Below are positions 31,764 through 47,600 of a DNA stretch of 64,000 bases, one piece after another. The translations under genes and the position numbers were made by a program. The notes under the pieces are model-generated. The model saw only the letters and a list, made by a program, of their open reading frames with translations. It did not search any database and was not told where the DNA came from. The DNA comes from Gadus chalcogrammus (lineage: Eukaryota; Chordata; Actinopteri; Gadiformes; Gadidae). Positions within the stretch are counted from its first letter, which is position 1. Each line of letters starts with the position of its first letter. Location of the stretch: contig NC_079422.1 in the NCBI RefSeq assembly GCF_026213295.1, positions 2,318,573 through 2,382,572 of the forward strand, given 5' to 3'.

Positions 31764-34700
31764 TATTGTTGTTGTTGCCATGGCGCCGCGGATGGCAGCT
31801 TCGGTACTTCGCTCTCTAGTACTTTGTTTGTTTTTGTCCGTTTATTATGTTTTCGGTGGTATTTCACCAGCAACTTTTTCCAGAGAGGAGCTCTTAATCA
31901 TCCGGCATACCTCTACAGGATTTTTTTCTCCAGTTTTTACTAACTCAGCAAGTTTTATTGAAATCCTGGTCGGAGGAGCAACGGTTCTCCTTGGAATCTG
32001 CCGGAGACGCAGACGGGGGATACGAGCAGGAGCGCTTGTGAAATTAAGGAAGCGGGGACTACGCACCTCGCTTCCAGCCATTCACATGGCAAACGTCCGG
32101 TCCCTGGTAAATAAGATGGATGAGCTGTTGCTTCTCAATCAAACCAACTCAGACTTTTTCAGATCCGCTGCCCTGTGTTTCACCGAAACCTGGCTCTGTG
32201 AACGCATCCCGGAAAGCGCACTTCAGCTGCCCGGTTTCCAACTCATCCGGGCGGACCGCAACACAGAGCTTTCGGGGAAAACGAAAGGCGGAGGAATCTG
32301 CTTCTACTTAAACGTTGGTTGGTGTACAGATGTTACAGTGCTGGAAAAGACGTGTAGCCCTCACTTAGAGTCTCTCTTCATAAACTGTAAACCCTTCTAT
32401 TCTCCGCGGGAGTTCTCCTCATTTGTTATGGTTGGTGTTTACATACCACCACAAGCGTGCGTCGCAGACGCGCTGCAACAGCTGGCCGACCAGATAACGG
32501 ACATAGAGAAAAAACACCCGGACTCTCTCGTTATTATTGTTGGGGATTTTAACAACGCCAAACTCAACCAGGAACTCCCTAACTACAGACAGCATATCAA
32601 GATTCCCACCAGAGACAAAAACACACTGGACCACTGTTACACAGTCTTGAAGGACGCCTATCACGCTGTTTCCCGGGCAGCTCTAGGACTCTCCGACCAC
32701 TGTCTGCTTCATCTCATCCCAACCTACAGGCAGAAACTAAAAACTTCTAAACCTGTGGTAAAGACTTTAAAAAAAAATGGACAAGGGAATAAAGCTGGAG
32801 TTGCAGGCTTGCTTTGACTGCACCAATTGGAGCGTTTTTGAAGCTGCTGCTACAGACCTAAACGACCTCACAGACACTGTAACATCTTACATCCGTTTTT
32901 GCGAGGACCTCTGTGTGCAGACCAAGACCTTCTGCACATACAACAACAGCAAACCTTGGTTCACTCCTTATCTAAGGAAGCTGCGTCAAGCTAAAGAGGA
33001 GGCCCATAGTAGTGGGGACCGGGACCTATATAAGCAGGCCCGGAACAAGTTGACAAAGGAGATCAAGCTAGCCAAAATAAGCTAAAGTGAGAAACTAAGA
33101 TATAGCCTCTCCGCGAATGACCCTGCATCAGTTTGGAAAGGCCTGCAACAAATTAAAACTACAAGAGACCATCCCCCCACCCTGCAGGAAATCCCAGACT
33201 GGCAGACGACCTGAATGACTTTTACTGCAGGTTTGAAGAGCACCCTTTGTCACACCCCTCACGCACAAAAGGTTTTCCCTCATCACCCATCCCCCTCCCC
33301 CCACCTGCACTAACTATCTGCGAGAAGGATGTGTGCCGGCTCTTTCAGAAGCAGAAGATCAAGAAGGCTCCAGGACCTGATGGTGTGTCCCCCTCTTGTC
33401 TGCAAGTCTGTGCTGAACAGCTGGCGCCAATCTTCACGCGGATCTTTAACTGGTCCCTGGAGCTGTGTGAAGTGCCCTCCTGCTTTAAATGCTCCTCCAT
33501 CATCCCAGTCCCCAAAAAAACCTCCATCACAGGACTAAATGACTACAGGCCTGTCGCCCTGACGTCTGTGGTCATGAAATCCTTTGAGAGACTGGTGTTG
33601 AGCCACCTGAAGGACATTATAGGTCCCCTGCTGGACCCCCTGCAGTTTGCCTACAGGGCAAACAGGTCGGCGGATGATGCTGTCAACATGGGACTACAAT
33701 ACATACTGCACCACCTCGACTATGCCAGGATCCTGTTTGTGGACTTCAGCTCGGCGTTCAACACCATCGTCCCTGAAATCCTTCATCAGAAGCTCACCCA
33801 GTTCGAAGTGCCTGTCACCACTTGTCTGTGGATCATCAGCTTCCTGATTGACAGGCAGCAGCATGTCAGACTGGGGAGCATCTCTTCCAAAACCCGGTCC
33901 ATCAGCACTGGCGCCCCACAGGGGTGTGTCCTCTCCCCGCTGCTTTTCTCCATCTACACCAATGACTGCACCTCAAAGAACCCGTCCGTAAAACTCCTGA
34001 AGTTTGCAGATGACACCACCGTCATTGGTTTGATCCAGGATGGTGATGAGTCTGCTTACAGACAGGAGGTGGAACAGCTGGTCCAATGGTGCAGGCAGCA
34101 CCACCTGGTGTTCAACCACAACAAGACTGTGGAGATGACAGTGGACTTTCGGAGAAGTCCCCCCCCACTCCCCCCCCTCACCATCCAGAACGACACAGTG
34201 TCCCGTGTCGATTCCTTTAGGTTCCTAGGTACAACCATTTCACAGGACCTAAAATGGTGTCCCCACATTTACTCTGTCCAGAAAAAGGCCCAGCAGAGGT
34301 TATACTTCCTGCGACAACTAAGGAAGTTTAATCTGCCTGAAGAGCTGCTGACCACCTTCTACTCAGCCATCATCCAGTCTGTCGTCTGCACCTCGATCAC
34401 TGTCTGGTATGGGTCAGCCACCAAACGGGACAGGGCCAGACTGCAACGGACAATACGGGCTGCGGAGAAGATCATTGCAGCTGACCTTCCCACCATTGAG
34501 GACCTGTACCAGTCCAGGGTCAGGAAAAGGGCAACAAGAATCGCCCTAGATCCCTCACATCCTGGTCACAAAATGTTCAACCTCCTTCCCTCGGGCAGGC
34601 GATACAGGGCACTGTTTGCCAAAACCAGCCGACACAAAGTCAGCTTCTTTCCCCAAGCAGTCTCTCTGTTGAACGCTCAGATTTAGCCCCCACCCTCTAT

Positions 34701-34956
34701 TTTATTATATTATTATAATTATTGTTATTTATTGTATTGTATTGTTATTCTGTATACTTAACCGTTTATTTATATTTATTAATTTTTTTGTACCGTTTTC
34801 TGTTTTGTGTTTTTCTCTTTTTTAGATATTAACAATAGGTTAAATGTTGTGTGTTGTGTAGGTTAAGTGTTGTACATAGAGAGCTAAGGGACCGAAGTCA
34901 AATTCCTCGTTTGTTCGCAAACCTGGCCAATAAAGCTGAATCTGAATCTGAATCTG
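31764..34956 (+). mobile_element. Near-complete LINE (CR1/Rex1 group) inserted in the TTAA element
   Basis: It starts just before the ORF at 31780 and ends in the tail AATAAAGCTGAATCTGAATC. The surrounding DNA (GATATTATTTAGATAT on the left, ATATAGAGCTCCAGGACTG on the right) is contiguous in copy 1 near 11195-11220 in inverse orientation, which marks the insertion point. The single pol ORF is broken into three frames. Confidence 0.8.
31780..34686 (+). pseudogene. LINE ORF2: endonuclease and reverse transcriptase, frameshifted
   Basis: Frame 1 (31780-32817) holds the endonuclease: LPAIHMANVRSLVNKMDELL, ALCFTETWL, VGVYIPPQA, IIVGDFNNAKL, LDHCYTVLKD, LGLSDHCLLHL. Frame 2 (32777-33085) is the linker, ended by TAA. 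After short broken frames, frame 3 (33247-34686) is a whole reverse transcriptase: KAPGPDGVSPSCL, NDYRPVALTSVVMKSFERLV, LFVDFSSAFNTI, STGAPQGCVLSPLLFSIYTN, KLLKFADDTTVIG, FRFLGTTIS, and a C-terminal VWYGSATKRDRARLQRTIRAA block. The YADD-equivalent box is intact (FADD), so RT residues survive while the ORF as a unit does not. Confidence 0.88.
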
Positions 34957-35789
34957 GAATATAGAGCTCCAGGACTGTAACGCAAGTGTTGTACACTTCC
35001 TTGTTATTTGGATAACCGTTCTGCTGTTGGTGTGATGGCACATAACACGTCGGACTCTCGTCTATGGTATTTCTACAACTAGACCCGTAGTGGGGGTTAT
35101 CTCAGCCATGGTTGAGAATGAATTGGGGGAAAGGAACTTTGGCTTTGACTCCCTGAAGTCATGAACCACGACATGGAGGAGAAAGGGATTGTTGACCGCG
35201 GTCGTCTCCCGCCGGAGCCTCGCTGCCGATGGACCACCGCCTCGGCTTCAGGATGCGGTGATTAGCGCTGACCGCTGCCGAGGCGGCGGGAAGCAGGGCT
35301 CAAGCGGGATACATTCGCGGCCAACAATCCCTTTCTCCTCCATGTCGTGGTTCATGTAGCCTACTTCAGGGAGTCAAAGCCAAAGTTCCTTTCCCCCAAT
35401 TCATTCTCAACCATGGCTGAGATAACCCCCACTACGAGTCTCGTTGTAGAAATACCAGAGACGAGAGTCCGACGTGTTATGCGCCATCACACCAACAGCA
35501 GAACGGTTATCCAAATAACAAGGAAGTGTACAACACTTGCGTTACAGTCCTGGAGCTCTGCTCTATATCTAAATAATATCATATAATACATAGATATCTA
35601 TATCAAATAATACATATTATCACGGCCAAAAGCTGTGTGCGCGTCCAGACGATATAATGAATCACAAAGGACTTCGTCGGTCGGGTTCTCCGACGTCTCT
35701 GGTTCTTCCACTTCCACATCAATCTGAAGTAGACGCGGTCGTTTGAGATTCATAATAACCTATCGTCTGGAGGCTCACACAGCTTTTGG

Positions 35790-36090
35790 CCGTGATAATA
35801 TATATTATATATTATATGATATAGATATCTATGTATAATATGGGTTTCTAAGAGCCATTGCGATACATCCACCGTAAACAGAGCGCATGGTACCGTGGCT
35901 ACAATCTGCTCAGGGCCAGGTGATAATATATATTATATATTATATGATATAGATATCTATGGATAATATGGGTTTCTACGAGCCATTGCGATACATCCAC
36001 CGTAAACAGAGCGCATGGTACTGTCAGTGGCTACAAGCTGCTCAGGGCCACACCCCCACCCCCCTCCTTGACCTGCCTTGACACGCCCAC
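35790..36090. repeat. ~135-bp tandem duplication left of the 5.5-kb transposon
   Basis: The block TGATATAGATATCTATG...GGGTTTCTA(A/C)GAGCCATTGC...CATCCACCGTAAACAGAGCG...CTCAGGGCCA occurs twice in a row. Its last part (GGCTACAAGCTGCTCAGGGC, CCTCCTTGACCTGCCTTGAC) occurs a third time just right of the transposon at 41645-41720, in the same orientation. Confidence 0.75.
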
Positions 36091-36349
36091 CATATCGTCG
36101 CTGTCCGATGAAACTCGCGTATATCCAAAACGGTTACTTTTCAGGAAATGAAAAAAACACCCTAATTTCAAAGCAGTTGAACGTAGCGTTGTCATACTTG
36201 GTACGTCTTCTTTAAATGTAGTCGTAATATTGCCAATGTGATGGTATAGTTCACATTTTACCAAAATCGAGTTTAAATGGACATACGTGCATATTTCACA
36301 GTAACGGTGGTCGATACGCGTTCTTCCGATCATGAATGGGCAAGTCGCG

Positions 36350-36458
36350 TTTCATACTGACAAATGAATAGGCTACGCTAAGTTTATTAAATAGCCTACG
36401 TCCAACCTAAGGCTATTTAATAAACTGAGCATAGCCTATTAATCTTGTCAGTATGAAA
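36350..36458. repeat. ~50-bp-arm palindrome near the transposon's left end
   Basis: The left arm TTTCATACTGACAAATGAAT ... TTTATTAAATAGCCT is mirrored by AGGCTATTTAATAAA ... TTGTCAGTATGAAA around a ~10-bp loop. It is AT-rich and lies about 250 bp inside the left terminus. Confidence 0.85.
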
Positions 36459-37100
36459 ATCAGTGTACTGATTCATTGTCCCTTCATATTTATGTCTCCT
36501 GCTAACTATGAAGCGATAATGAATCAAGCTATACAGAGGTTGTAACGTTAGACCTACCGTAATTGTGTCACTCCTCCACTCCTTGACCTACGTCTCAGGC
36601 GACAAGGGGAAAACTTTTTCTTGCGATAAAGTTAGGCCTACTGTAAAGGAAAGCTATTGTCTCACCAGGCTATCATCAAAATAATATTTATTTGGCACTG
36701 TATTGCAGAAAAGAAAAGGAAAAATGAAGCTGCCATTTCACTAAACTCCAACTAGCCCGTTCCTGTTTAAGCAGTTACGGCTAATTAGACTCACTACTGC
36801 TACTACAGGTGGAATTATAAAATAGCAACTTGCCTAAATGCAAGATTTTAATCATGTCTTTCCTGTCAGATTGGCAGATAGGAATTCCAAGAGTTCAACA
36901 GATAAAACCAAGTCATTTTCAAACATGCACATAAACAATTACTTCTCAATACTCAATAAATATAACATTTCATTAATATATTAATCAATAAGACATGTAT
37001 ATAGGTAGTCAGAAAAACCACACTGGCTTTTATCAATAAATAAATAAATAATGTTTAATAGTGGTGTGTATGTTATTGTTTGTGCTATTTGAGCTGACCA

Positions 37101-40052
<2,952 letters not shown>

Positions 40053-40366
40053 CCTGAAGAAAGGGAAAAACCCAGATCAGAAAAAAATATAGCGCTATGC
40101 CCAGTCAACATAGCTTCAATTCGGAAATCCTATTAAAGTACAGCTAAATTAATTAATAAATAACCAAAGATTGAAGTTGGAGGATGCTTGCAGGTAGGCA
40201 AAAACCCTCAACTAGTTTGGTGGTTTAGTCAAATATCCTATTGGCGCTTCTCATTGGCTATGCAGCTTAAATAATTACATAATCAGGCCGTATAGAATGC
40301 AAAATGTTTAATAGCCTAACTTTCAATAGATGGGAAAATACATGAACATCTAACATGAACGTCGCA

Positions 40367-40587
40367 ATAACGAGGCATAGTGTTACGAGTAGCTTATGTG
40401 TGTGCGCGAGAATGGCAGTGTGCGCATGTGTGTGTGTGAGTGACGTCAGCGAGTGAGTGGACGAGCGAGCGGTAGGTGCGTCTATCACGCGCTACCGCTC
40501 GCTCGCTGACGTCACTCACACACACACATACGCACACTGCCATTCTCGCGCACACACATACGTTACTCGTAACACTATGCCTCGTTA
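40367..40587. repeat. ~100-bp-arm palindrome upstream of the transposase gene
   Basis: The left arm (ATAACGAGGCATAGTGTTAC ... GAGTGACGTCAGCGAG) and right arm (CTCGCTGACGTCACTC ... GTAACACTATGCCTCGTTAT) pair around a loop at about 40476-40488. Each arm contains a CRE-like TGACGTCA core and GT/CA runs. Confidence 0.9.
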
Positions 40588-40595
40588 TGAAGGCG

Positions 40596-40844
40596 GGAAT
40601 AAAGCGGCCACCGATTATTGACAGGATGGGTAGGCCTACTTTATTCTACCGGAATAGTTTGCTTATTCACTAGACAGTGTCTAGTGAAGAAGCGAACGAT
40701 TCTGGTAGTTCGCTCGCTTCTTCACTAGACACTGTCTAGTGAATAAGCTTCTTCACTAGACACTGTCTCGTGAATAAGCGAACGATTCCGGTAGAATAAA
40801 GTAGGCCTACCCATCCTGTCAATAATCGGTGGCCGCTTCATTCC
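40596..40844. repeat. ~110-bp-arm palindrome directly next to the previous one
   Basis: The left arm begins GGAATAAAGCGGCCACCGAT and the right arm ends ATCGGTGGCCGCTTCATTCC. The centre contains repeated CACTAGACA(C/G)TGTCTAGTG units, themselves palindromic. Only about 10 bp separate it from the palindrome at 40367-40587. Confidence 0.9.
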
Positions 40845-40849
40845 GACCT

Positions 40850-41400
40850 ATAAGCAGACAAACTGCCGGTCAAATCACAGAAAACAATAGAGACAGGGAT
40901 CACACAGGCAATCTTTTTCGCGCTTGGCCCAATCTCGATAAATGTCGTTCATATCGCATATGAGGACTTCGAAGGGTGTGGAGAAATGAAATACTCCGTA
41001 ACCACGGAGAGCTGTCATCACAGAGAGGGCATCTCGTCGCAAATTTACGGCATCAATAAGAGGGGGCGCTGTCAGCAGACTATTATTAGACAAATTAACA
41101 AATTTCAATCGGACAATTTTACCGGAGAGTTAGAAAGGGCGTATCGCGCTTCTGCCTTCTCACACTGCGAGACAGGTTCGTGGCTTAAAAAGTTAAAGTG
41201 AGTGTCGCGATTACGGTTTCGATACGCGTTACAGCCCTATTTAGCCTACTTAATTGACGTTCTTCAGTCAGGTTCACAATAAAACATATTCGGTGAAAAT
41301 TACTTTATCTTATATTGCAACTAGAATAAACTTGAGAACAGTTGACAAAAAAACTAAATACCTTACCTTCAAAGTGTTATTCGGCTACCCGATGATGCGC
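40850..41400. other. Transposon interior 5' of the transposase gene
   Basis: No clear exon. A minus-strand frame (40875-41108: LRRDALSVMTALRGYGVFHF) is open but unrecognised. Confidence 0.35.
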
Positions 41401-41872
41401 TTCCAGAGACGCTAATGAGATGACTCCACAGGGCGGGAGATACGCGGCGGGACTGACAGCTTTGACACCAAATGGATATACTTGAAAATCAGATGACGTG
41501 TTTCACAACTTTTCATTGGTCAATTAGGTTCATGACGCATACTGTATACGGAAATGAACCTGGACATAACTATCATCGTAAAATCTCAAAATCGGCAAAA
41601 ATGGACATACGCGGTTTTCATCGGACAGCGACGATATACAGACCGCATGGTAGTGGCTACAAGCTGCTCAGGGCCACACCCCCACCCCCCTCCTTGACCT
41701 GCCTTGACACTCCCACCGAAACAGCGCGTTTGAGGGAAGCTCAATGTGCGACTGTTTCGGAGTGACTATAACTCTGCACCACGGCTGAATTTCGGGGACG
41801 TCTTTGAATACTGTGTTTGTGGCCCACTAATACCTATATTAAAGCATCATAAAATAGAATGGCATGGGATCT

Positions 41873-42975
41873 TTAACCTTGAGTTCCAAGTGCAGGTGGT
41901 GACTTATATCATTTGCGTCGAGAGCAGCGGAGAGCTGTAGTTCACAAAGCGGCCTCCCACAAAACCTAACATTATCAATCTTTTTCGTGATTTTTAAAAA
42001 AAAATGTGCATGAGGATTATCATTTAAATCCACAAACAATGTGTAATCCAGGGCATATAAAGACTGGGACCAGAAAATAATTACTTTCCATCCATTGAAA
42101 CACACTCATATTTTTCGATCTCATAGGTCCCATGGGCTCTACCGGAAGGGGCTTGACTTTGCCACTCTATTTAACAGATGTTCAACTTGAATCCCGCCCC
42201 TTTAACGTGTCGAAATCCCCCGCTTGCACGCAAGTCTTCCCACAATCCCTTGCTCTCTACGATAACCAGGAAGCGTGGCCAATCGGAGACCACCATATGT
42301 TTTTGACATATTTTCAAATGGAAACTTTCTTTAAACCTTTATCAAAGCACATTCCAGGATATGTTTTTCACGTAAAGTATTCTTGCTACAACAAAACGTG
42401 TCGTGCAATGCGTCTATTTAAAACCACATTAAAGATATACTATTCAAGAGAATTACCATTTCAAGTGCTTTGTACACAAACTTTTTTTTCAAATGAAACC
42501 ATTGTGTTTCGGGTGTATCAAGTAGGTCCAGTGAGTTAATCTTTCTGTGAAGTTGCTCAAGCTTTATAGTAGAGTTGGCTACCGCTAAATGTAATTTCTC
42601 AATAGCTCTGTGCTCACACTGGCGCGCGTCTAGCTGCCGCCGCGGTTTGCTAGTACGTCTGAAATAATGGGGGCATTCTGTTTTGATGCGCCGCTTCAGC
42701 GCCGGAGTGTGTTGGGATTTAAGCTCCCTTAAAAGGGTCAAATAGAGCCCCAAAGCTGACAGAAGGTTGGATTTAAAAACAGTGTGGAGTTCAGTCTTTT
42801 TTTATGCAGCATCATATTGAAAAAGTTGCAAGAACTTACGTTTCATGTAGGGGAATGAACTTTATTAAAAAAAAAAAAATGTTTCTCACACAAGGCAGAA
42901 AAAGAGAAGAAATGCAAATAGCTTTAACAAAGAACCGGGCCACGACCAAGCACCCTACCAAAAACAGTCACTCAC
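41873..42975. other. Stretch with one unassigned minus-strand ORF
   Basis: The ORF at 42753-42418 (LKSQHTPALKRRIKTECPHY ... QCEHRAIEKLHLAVANSTIK) looks helical and charged, but I do not recognise it. The plus-strand ORF at 42132-42539 looks like chance. AATAAA-type and homopolymer runs occur near 42865. Confidence 0.3.
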
Positions 42976-42978
42976 TCA

Positions 42979-43088
<110 letters not shown>

Positions 43089-43635
43089 ACTGGTGGCGAG
43101 TAGGGTTCTTTGACCAAATCAAAACGGCAAGAGAACAAGACACACATTGTTGTGATCGTGGCGATACTTACACTAAAACATTGAAACCGGACAGTCGTAA
43201 CACACAGTATAAAGACAGGCAGCGTTGTCTTTCCAAATTAATCCAAATACAGCACCCCGTAACAAGTGATTTTGAGTAGACTGTCAGAAATAAAACAAGG
43301 TTTACAAGTTTACAATACATTTGATTGAGCACATTTCTGTAATACAGACTATACACGCTGTAGTGGGCACTTTCAAACAGAAGGATTGTCTTTGACAAAT
43401 GAAAAAAAAGGAAAAAGGTCTCTTCTGGGTTATTTTTCTTGAGGTAACATCAAACCTTCTTAGTGGAGGTAAGCATTTCAACAGGAATACGGCGCTAGTG
43501 ATTATCTATTAAAAAAAGGGCTCCCCTAACAAGTTCCCTTCTCACTTTGCAATCAGCCTGCTTGACAGTGAATCAATCACAGGCCTGGCCCCTCGTACTC
43601 CTCCAACACCAGTCCTCTACATTCCTGCACACATG

Positions 43636-43639
<4 letters not shown>

Positions 43640-43721
<82 letters not shown>

Positions 43722-43762
43722 CCTCTCTCTCTCTCTCCCCCTCTCCCCCTCTCCCCCTCTCC
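43640..43762. repeat. (CT)n tract ending in CCCCTCT repeats
   Basis: About 80 bp of CT followed by CTCCCC-type units. It lies downstream of the hdac9 terminal exon. Confidence 0.95.
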
Positions 43763-44265
43763 CCTGAAGCTGGGTACGAGCCCAGCAGGGAGGAGAGCTT
43801 GGCGCAACACAACCCAGGCTATGGGGCTTCTACTTAAGATCTGCTGGAAATTCCTGCAAACCCAAGGGCAGATTTAGTGTTTTTATCCTTCTAACTGCTT
43901 TATGTGCAGTGGACTGTAGTCAATAATATGCAATATTAATGCTAGTGCAAAGTCTGTCAGAAGTCCTTTTCTTAAGGATTTAAGCATACATTCTCACGCG
44001 GCCACATATTCGTTTGGAGATTTGTTTGTCATTTCCAGAACTGAGACCAGCAAATTGAGAATGTGATTTTAGTTTTTCATTTCCTAAGACAACATTGCAG
44101 GACATTATGATAATCGTCAATGTTAAAGTGGATAAAACAGATTCTGAATATGTTATGAATAAAATTAAAATGATAACAATTGGAACATAATTTTGCTAAA
44201 GCTGTACACATTGAAGTTTGCTCTAAAATAATCTTTGATGCTAAATCCACAGCATATGCATACAA

Positions 44266-44271
44266 TTTATT
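44266..44271 (-). promoter_or_regulatory. Candidate polyadenylation signal for the short hdac9 transcript
   Basis: AATAAA on the minus strand, about 380 bp after the stop codon at 44648. The position suits a MITR-type terminal exon, but such hexamers are common by chance. Confidence 0.3.
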
Positions 44272-44497
44272 TTGAAATCCGACTTGAGACTTCCAAAAAA
44301 ACTCTTAAAAAGAAAGGGTTCAATCTTCATAATATATACACAACGTAACAACCTACTTTACAGAGCCAACTACACAAATTTCACAAACACACAGTCCAAG
44401 TGTCTAGGGCCAGGCTGCAGTTTAAGTGAAAAGGGATCACGACTTGTGGGTTTCAGGGAGTGAATTGGCCTAGTCAGGGTAAAAGATAATGTGTGTG

Positions 44498-44537
<40 letters not shown>

Positions 44538-44647
44538 ACACATGCGCTTCTATGTATACTTCACATGGCTGTCTACATGTTAATCTGCGAATGTTACAGT
44601 ATGTGAACCTCCTGGGGAGAGTGGAGGCAGGTGGGTGGGGGCCTTCC

Positions 44648-47600
44648 TCAGATCATGGCCCTTATCACCAGTCTCCCCTTGAGCTGGTGCAGATAGGCGC
44701 TCTGCTCTGCCTCCAAGCGCTCGCTGCTCAGTGCTTCGTCCTCACTGTCGGCCGGCTCCTCCTTCACCCTGACGACTGCCCCATGGTGGCAAGGGGGGTC
44801 GGCCAGCTCTCCGGTGGAGCCGCCGTCGCTGCTGCAGCCCCTCAGCGTGTGCTTCCGGATGACGCCTCCAGAGGGCACCCTTTCCTCCTGAAGCATGCCG
44901 AGGCTGTGCTCTCTGCGGTCCTCCTCATCCTCCTCGGACTCCTGCAGGTGTGCGTTGGGCTGACGTAGCTGCTCGATGGACATGGACAGAAGCTGCGTAC
45001 CGCATTGGGAACACAGATGGATACATGATATATTGGCCGTTTTTTAACGTAAACGTGGCATAGGGCTGTCTTATTATCAGTTATAATAAGACAGTCCATT
45101 ACATAAGGGCTGTGTGGATTAGGCTGCTAACAAATATAAATAGATATAAATATAAAGAAAGATAGAATAGTATTCACAACATGAGAGCACTGCCTGCCTG
45201 TTGCTTTGCTTTAGACAGAAGACCAGTCGCTTATTCTTATTAACACGCTGCGGTTACATTTTATGAATCCAATTTAAAAGAGCTTGGTGTAGCTTACAGG
45301 TTTCCTTTCTAAACTAGCATACAAGGTCTACCTTAAATAAATTAAAAGTATATATTCCCGCTCAAAGGAAAATTAATGATAGCAAGATATCAAGTAAATC
45401 ATAAGGCAATATTACGTTTTTTTCAAAGGTATGAAAAGTATGTCCATTTTTCAATTGCTTTTTTTTTTTTTTTGATTTTGCCAGACTTAACCACTTTCCA
45501 TATTTATAAATTTCCTATTTTAAAGGCATTCTATGTTTATATTAAATATATTGTATTTGCCACAAGGGGTTGGGAGTTGTCTTAATCATCATGCCGGTGA
45601 AAATAAATCTAGCCTAATGTGAAAACCTCAATCAAAGCCAGAAATCTAGGGGTTATCATGGATTCAGATTTACATTTCGACAGTCACATCAAATCAGTTA
45701 CAAAATCGGCATATTATCACCTTAAAAATGTAGCAAGACTTAGAGGGCTCATGTCCACCGAAGAATACAAAAACCTGTACATGCCTTTATCACTAGTAAG
45801 CTTGATTACTGCAATGGTCTCCTTACAGGTCTCCCAAAACAAACTCTGAGGAAGCTACAGCTTGTTCAGAATGCTGCTGCTAGAGTTCTAACAAAGACCA
45901 AAAAATGTGATCATATTACACCAATTCTGAAATCGTTACATTGGCTTCCTGTAGGTCAGAGAATTGATTTTAAAATCATGTTGCTAACCTATAAATCCCT
46001 ACATGGTTTAGTGTAGGGATCCAAAACCAAACCCAAACCCAAAATATTTAACTGATATGCTTCCACTACATCAGCCTTCTAGACCACTAAGATCCTCTGA
46101 GACCAATCTGTTAATTATCCCCAGAGTAAACACAAAACATGGAAAAGCAGGATTTAGTTACTATGCAACAAATAGCTGGAATAAACTCCAGAGGATTTAA
46201 GACTTGCCCCAACACTGAGCACCTTTAAAACAAGACTGAAGACTTTGCTATGGCTTTCTGCTAAATCTTAAATACATTGCACTTTCTAAAAAGCTTTTTT
46301 AACTTTGCCTTTATTTTCTATTTTAATACTAAAATGCCTTTTTAACTTTCTATTTTTTGCATATGTTTTTCTTTTACTTACCTATAATTTAATTTAATTG
46401 TATGACAATGTTTATATGTGAAGCACTTTGAGTCTGCCTTGTGTCTGAAAAGTGCTTTATAAATAAAGTTGCCTTGCCTTTAAGTTCACATCACATCGCG
46501 TAATTTCATTCTAATGACATTTTCGCAGTAAAATTACGTTAACTTGTTAGCTTACCATTAGATTAGTTACCTACCCCAACAGCTGTTGATAGCATTATGT
46601 ACATCTTTGAACGTGTGCTAGCCCATTGCTGTTATCTGTACCGAAAAATTACTTTATAAGCAAAAAGTACAAAGACCAAATATTACCAAAGTAAGGTCAG
46701 TGTTTGGCATCCACTGCATTGGTGGCTGGCATAAGCCACCAAAAAAATAGTGAAAGTAGCAAGCTTGATAAATATCATCGATAATCAATTATCAATAAAT
46801 TAGGTGTCTACTGGATCACTGTTTTGGCATGTTTCCCCGGAGGTTAGGGGGTAAGGGCATATGACCCCAATAGCATGCGACCAAATATAATGGAGAATAA
46901 CAGTGAATAATACTAGGGATTTCTCTGGGTTTTAACAATGATGGAATTTGGGATAATGTTATTACACAACTCTATGTAAATAAGGACGTTTTTTAGATAT
47001 TTTGTAATGCAGAAAGATATATATTTAAGATTTCATATCATATGATTTGATTAAACAACATGCTTTTTAGTCTGATCATTTATTGCAGGATTTCAATATA
47101 TTCTATATTATACAACGGGTGGCTTGAATCCAGCGATCTGATTGGTTCCTAACTGTTGTATAATGAGCGTATACATAACTGCTATGACGCCCAATCATTT
47201 TGTGAAAGTTTGCATATCACTCCGCGCCTGGAAGTAGAAACGGTTATAAGTATAAAAGTAGTTGTATAAAAGCAATAGCACAGTTCACTGAAGCCTAAAA
47301 ATATGTTGAATAATGGAGAGGGTGTAAATGTTGTTACTCCGGGAGTGAGCAAGGCGATGGAGAGACTAACGAAAGCTTAGGCACCTCCGCTGTGCGTCGG
47401 GCCAAACAACGCCCCTTAACAGTGGTATAATGAGCACATAACACAGCCTGTCGTGATCTATTGCTTAATTGTATGTTGATAAGCTACACTCAACATTAAA
47501 ATATCTGTACCCCAATTTTCACATCGTTGATGGCTAATACAGGATCTCCCGGGCCGTGCCTGATTGTTTATCGTGTAATTAATTTGTCAAAAGGAGGCAG

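Noticed and set aside
40875..41108. Second gene of the 5.5-kb transposon
   Set aside because: The frame is open, but there is no splice or family evidence. It is kept only as a note.
42132..42539. 135-codon plus-strand ORF as a gene
   Set aside because: No recognisable motif and no exon partners. The composition looks like chance translation of non-coding DNA.
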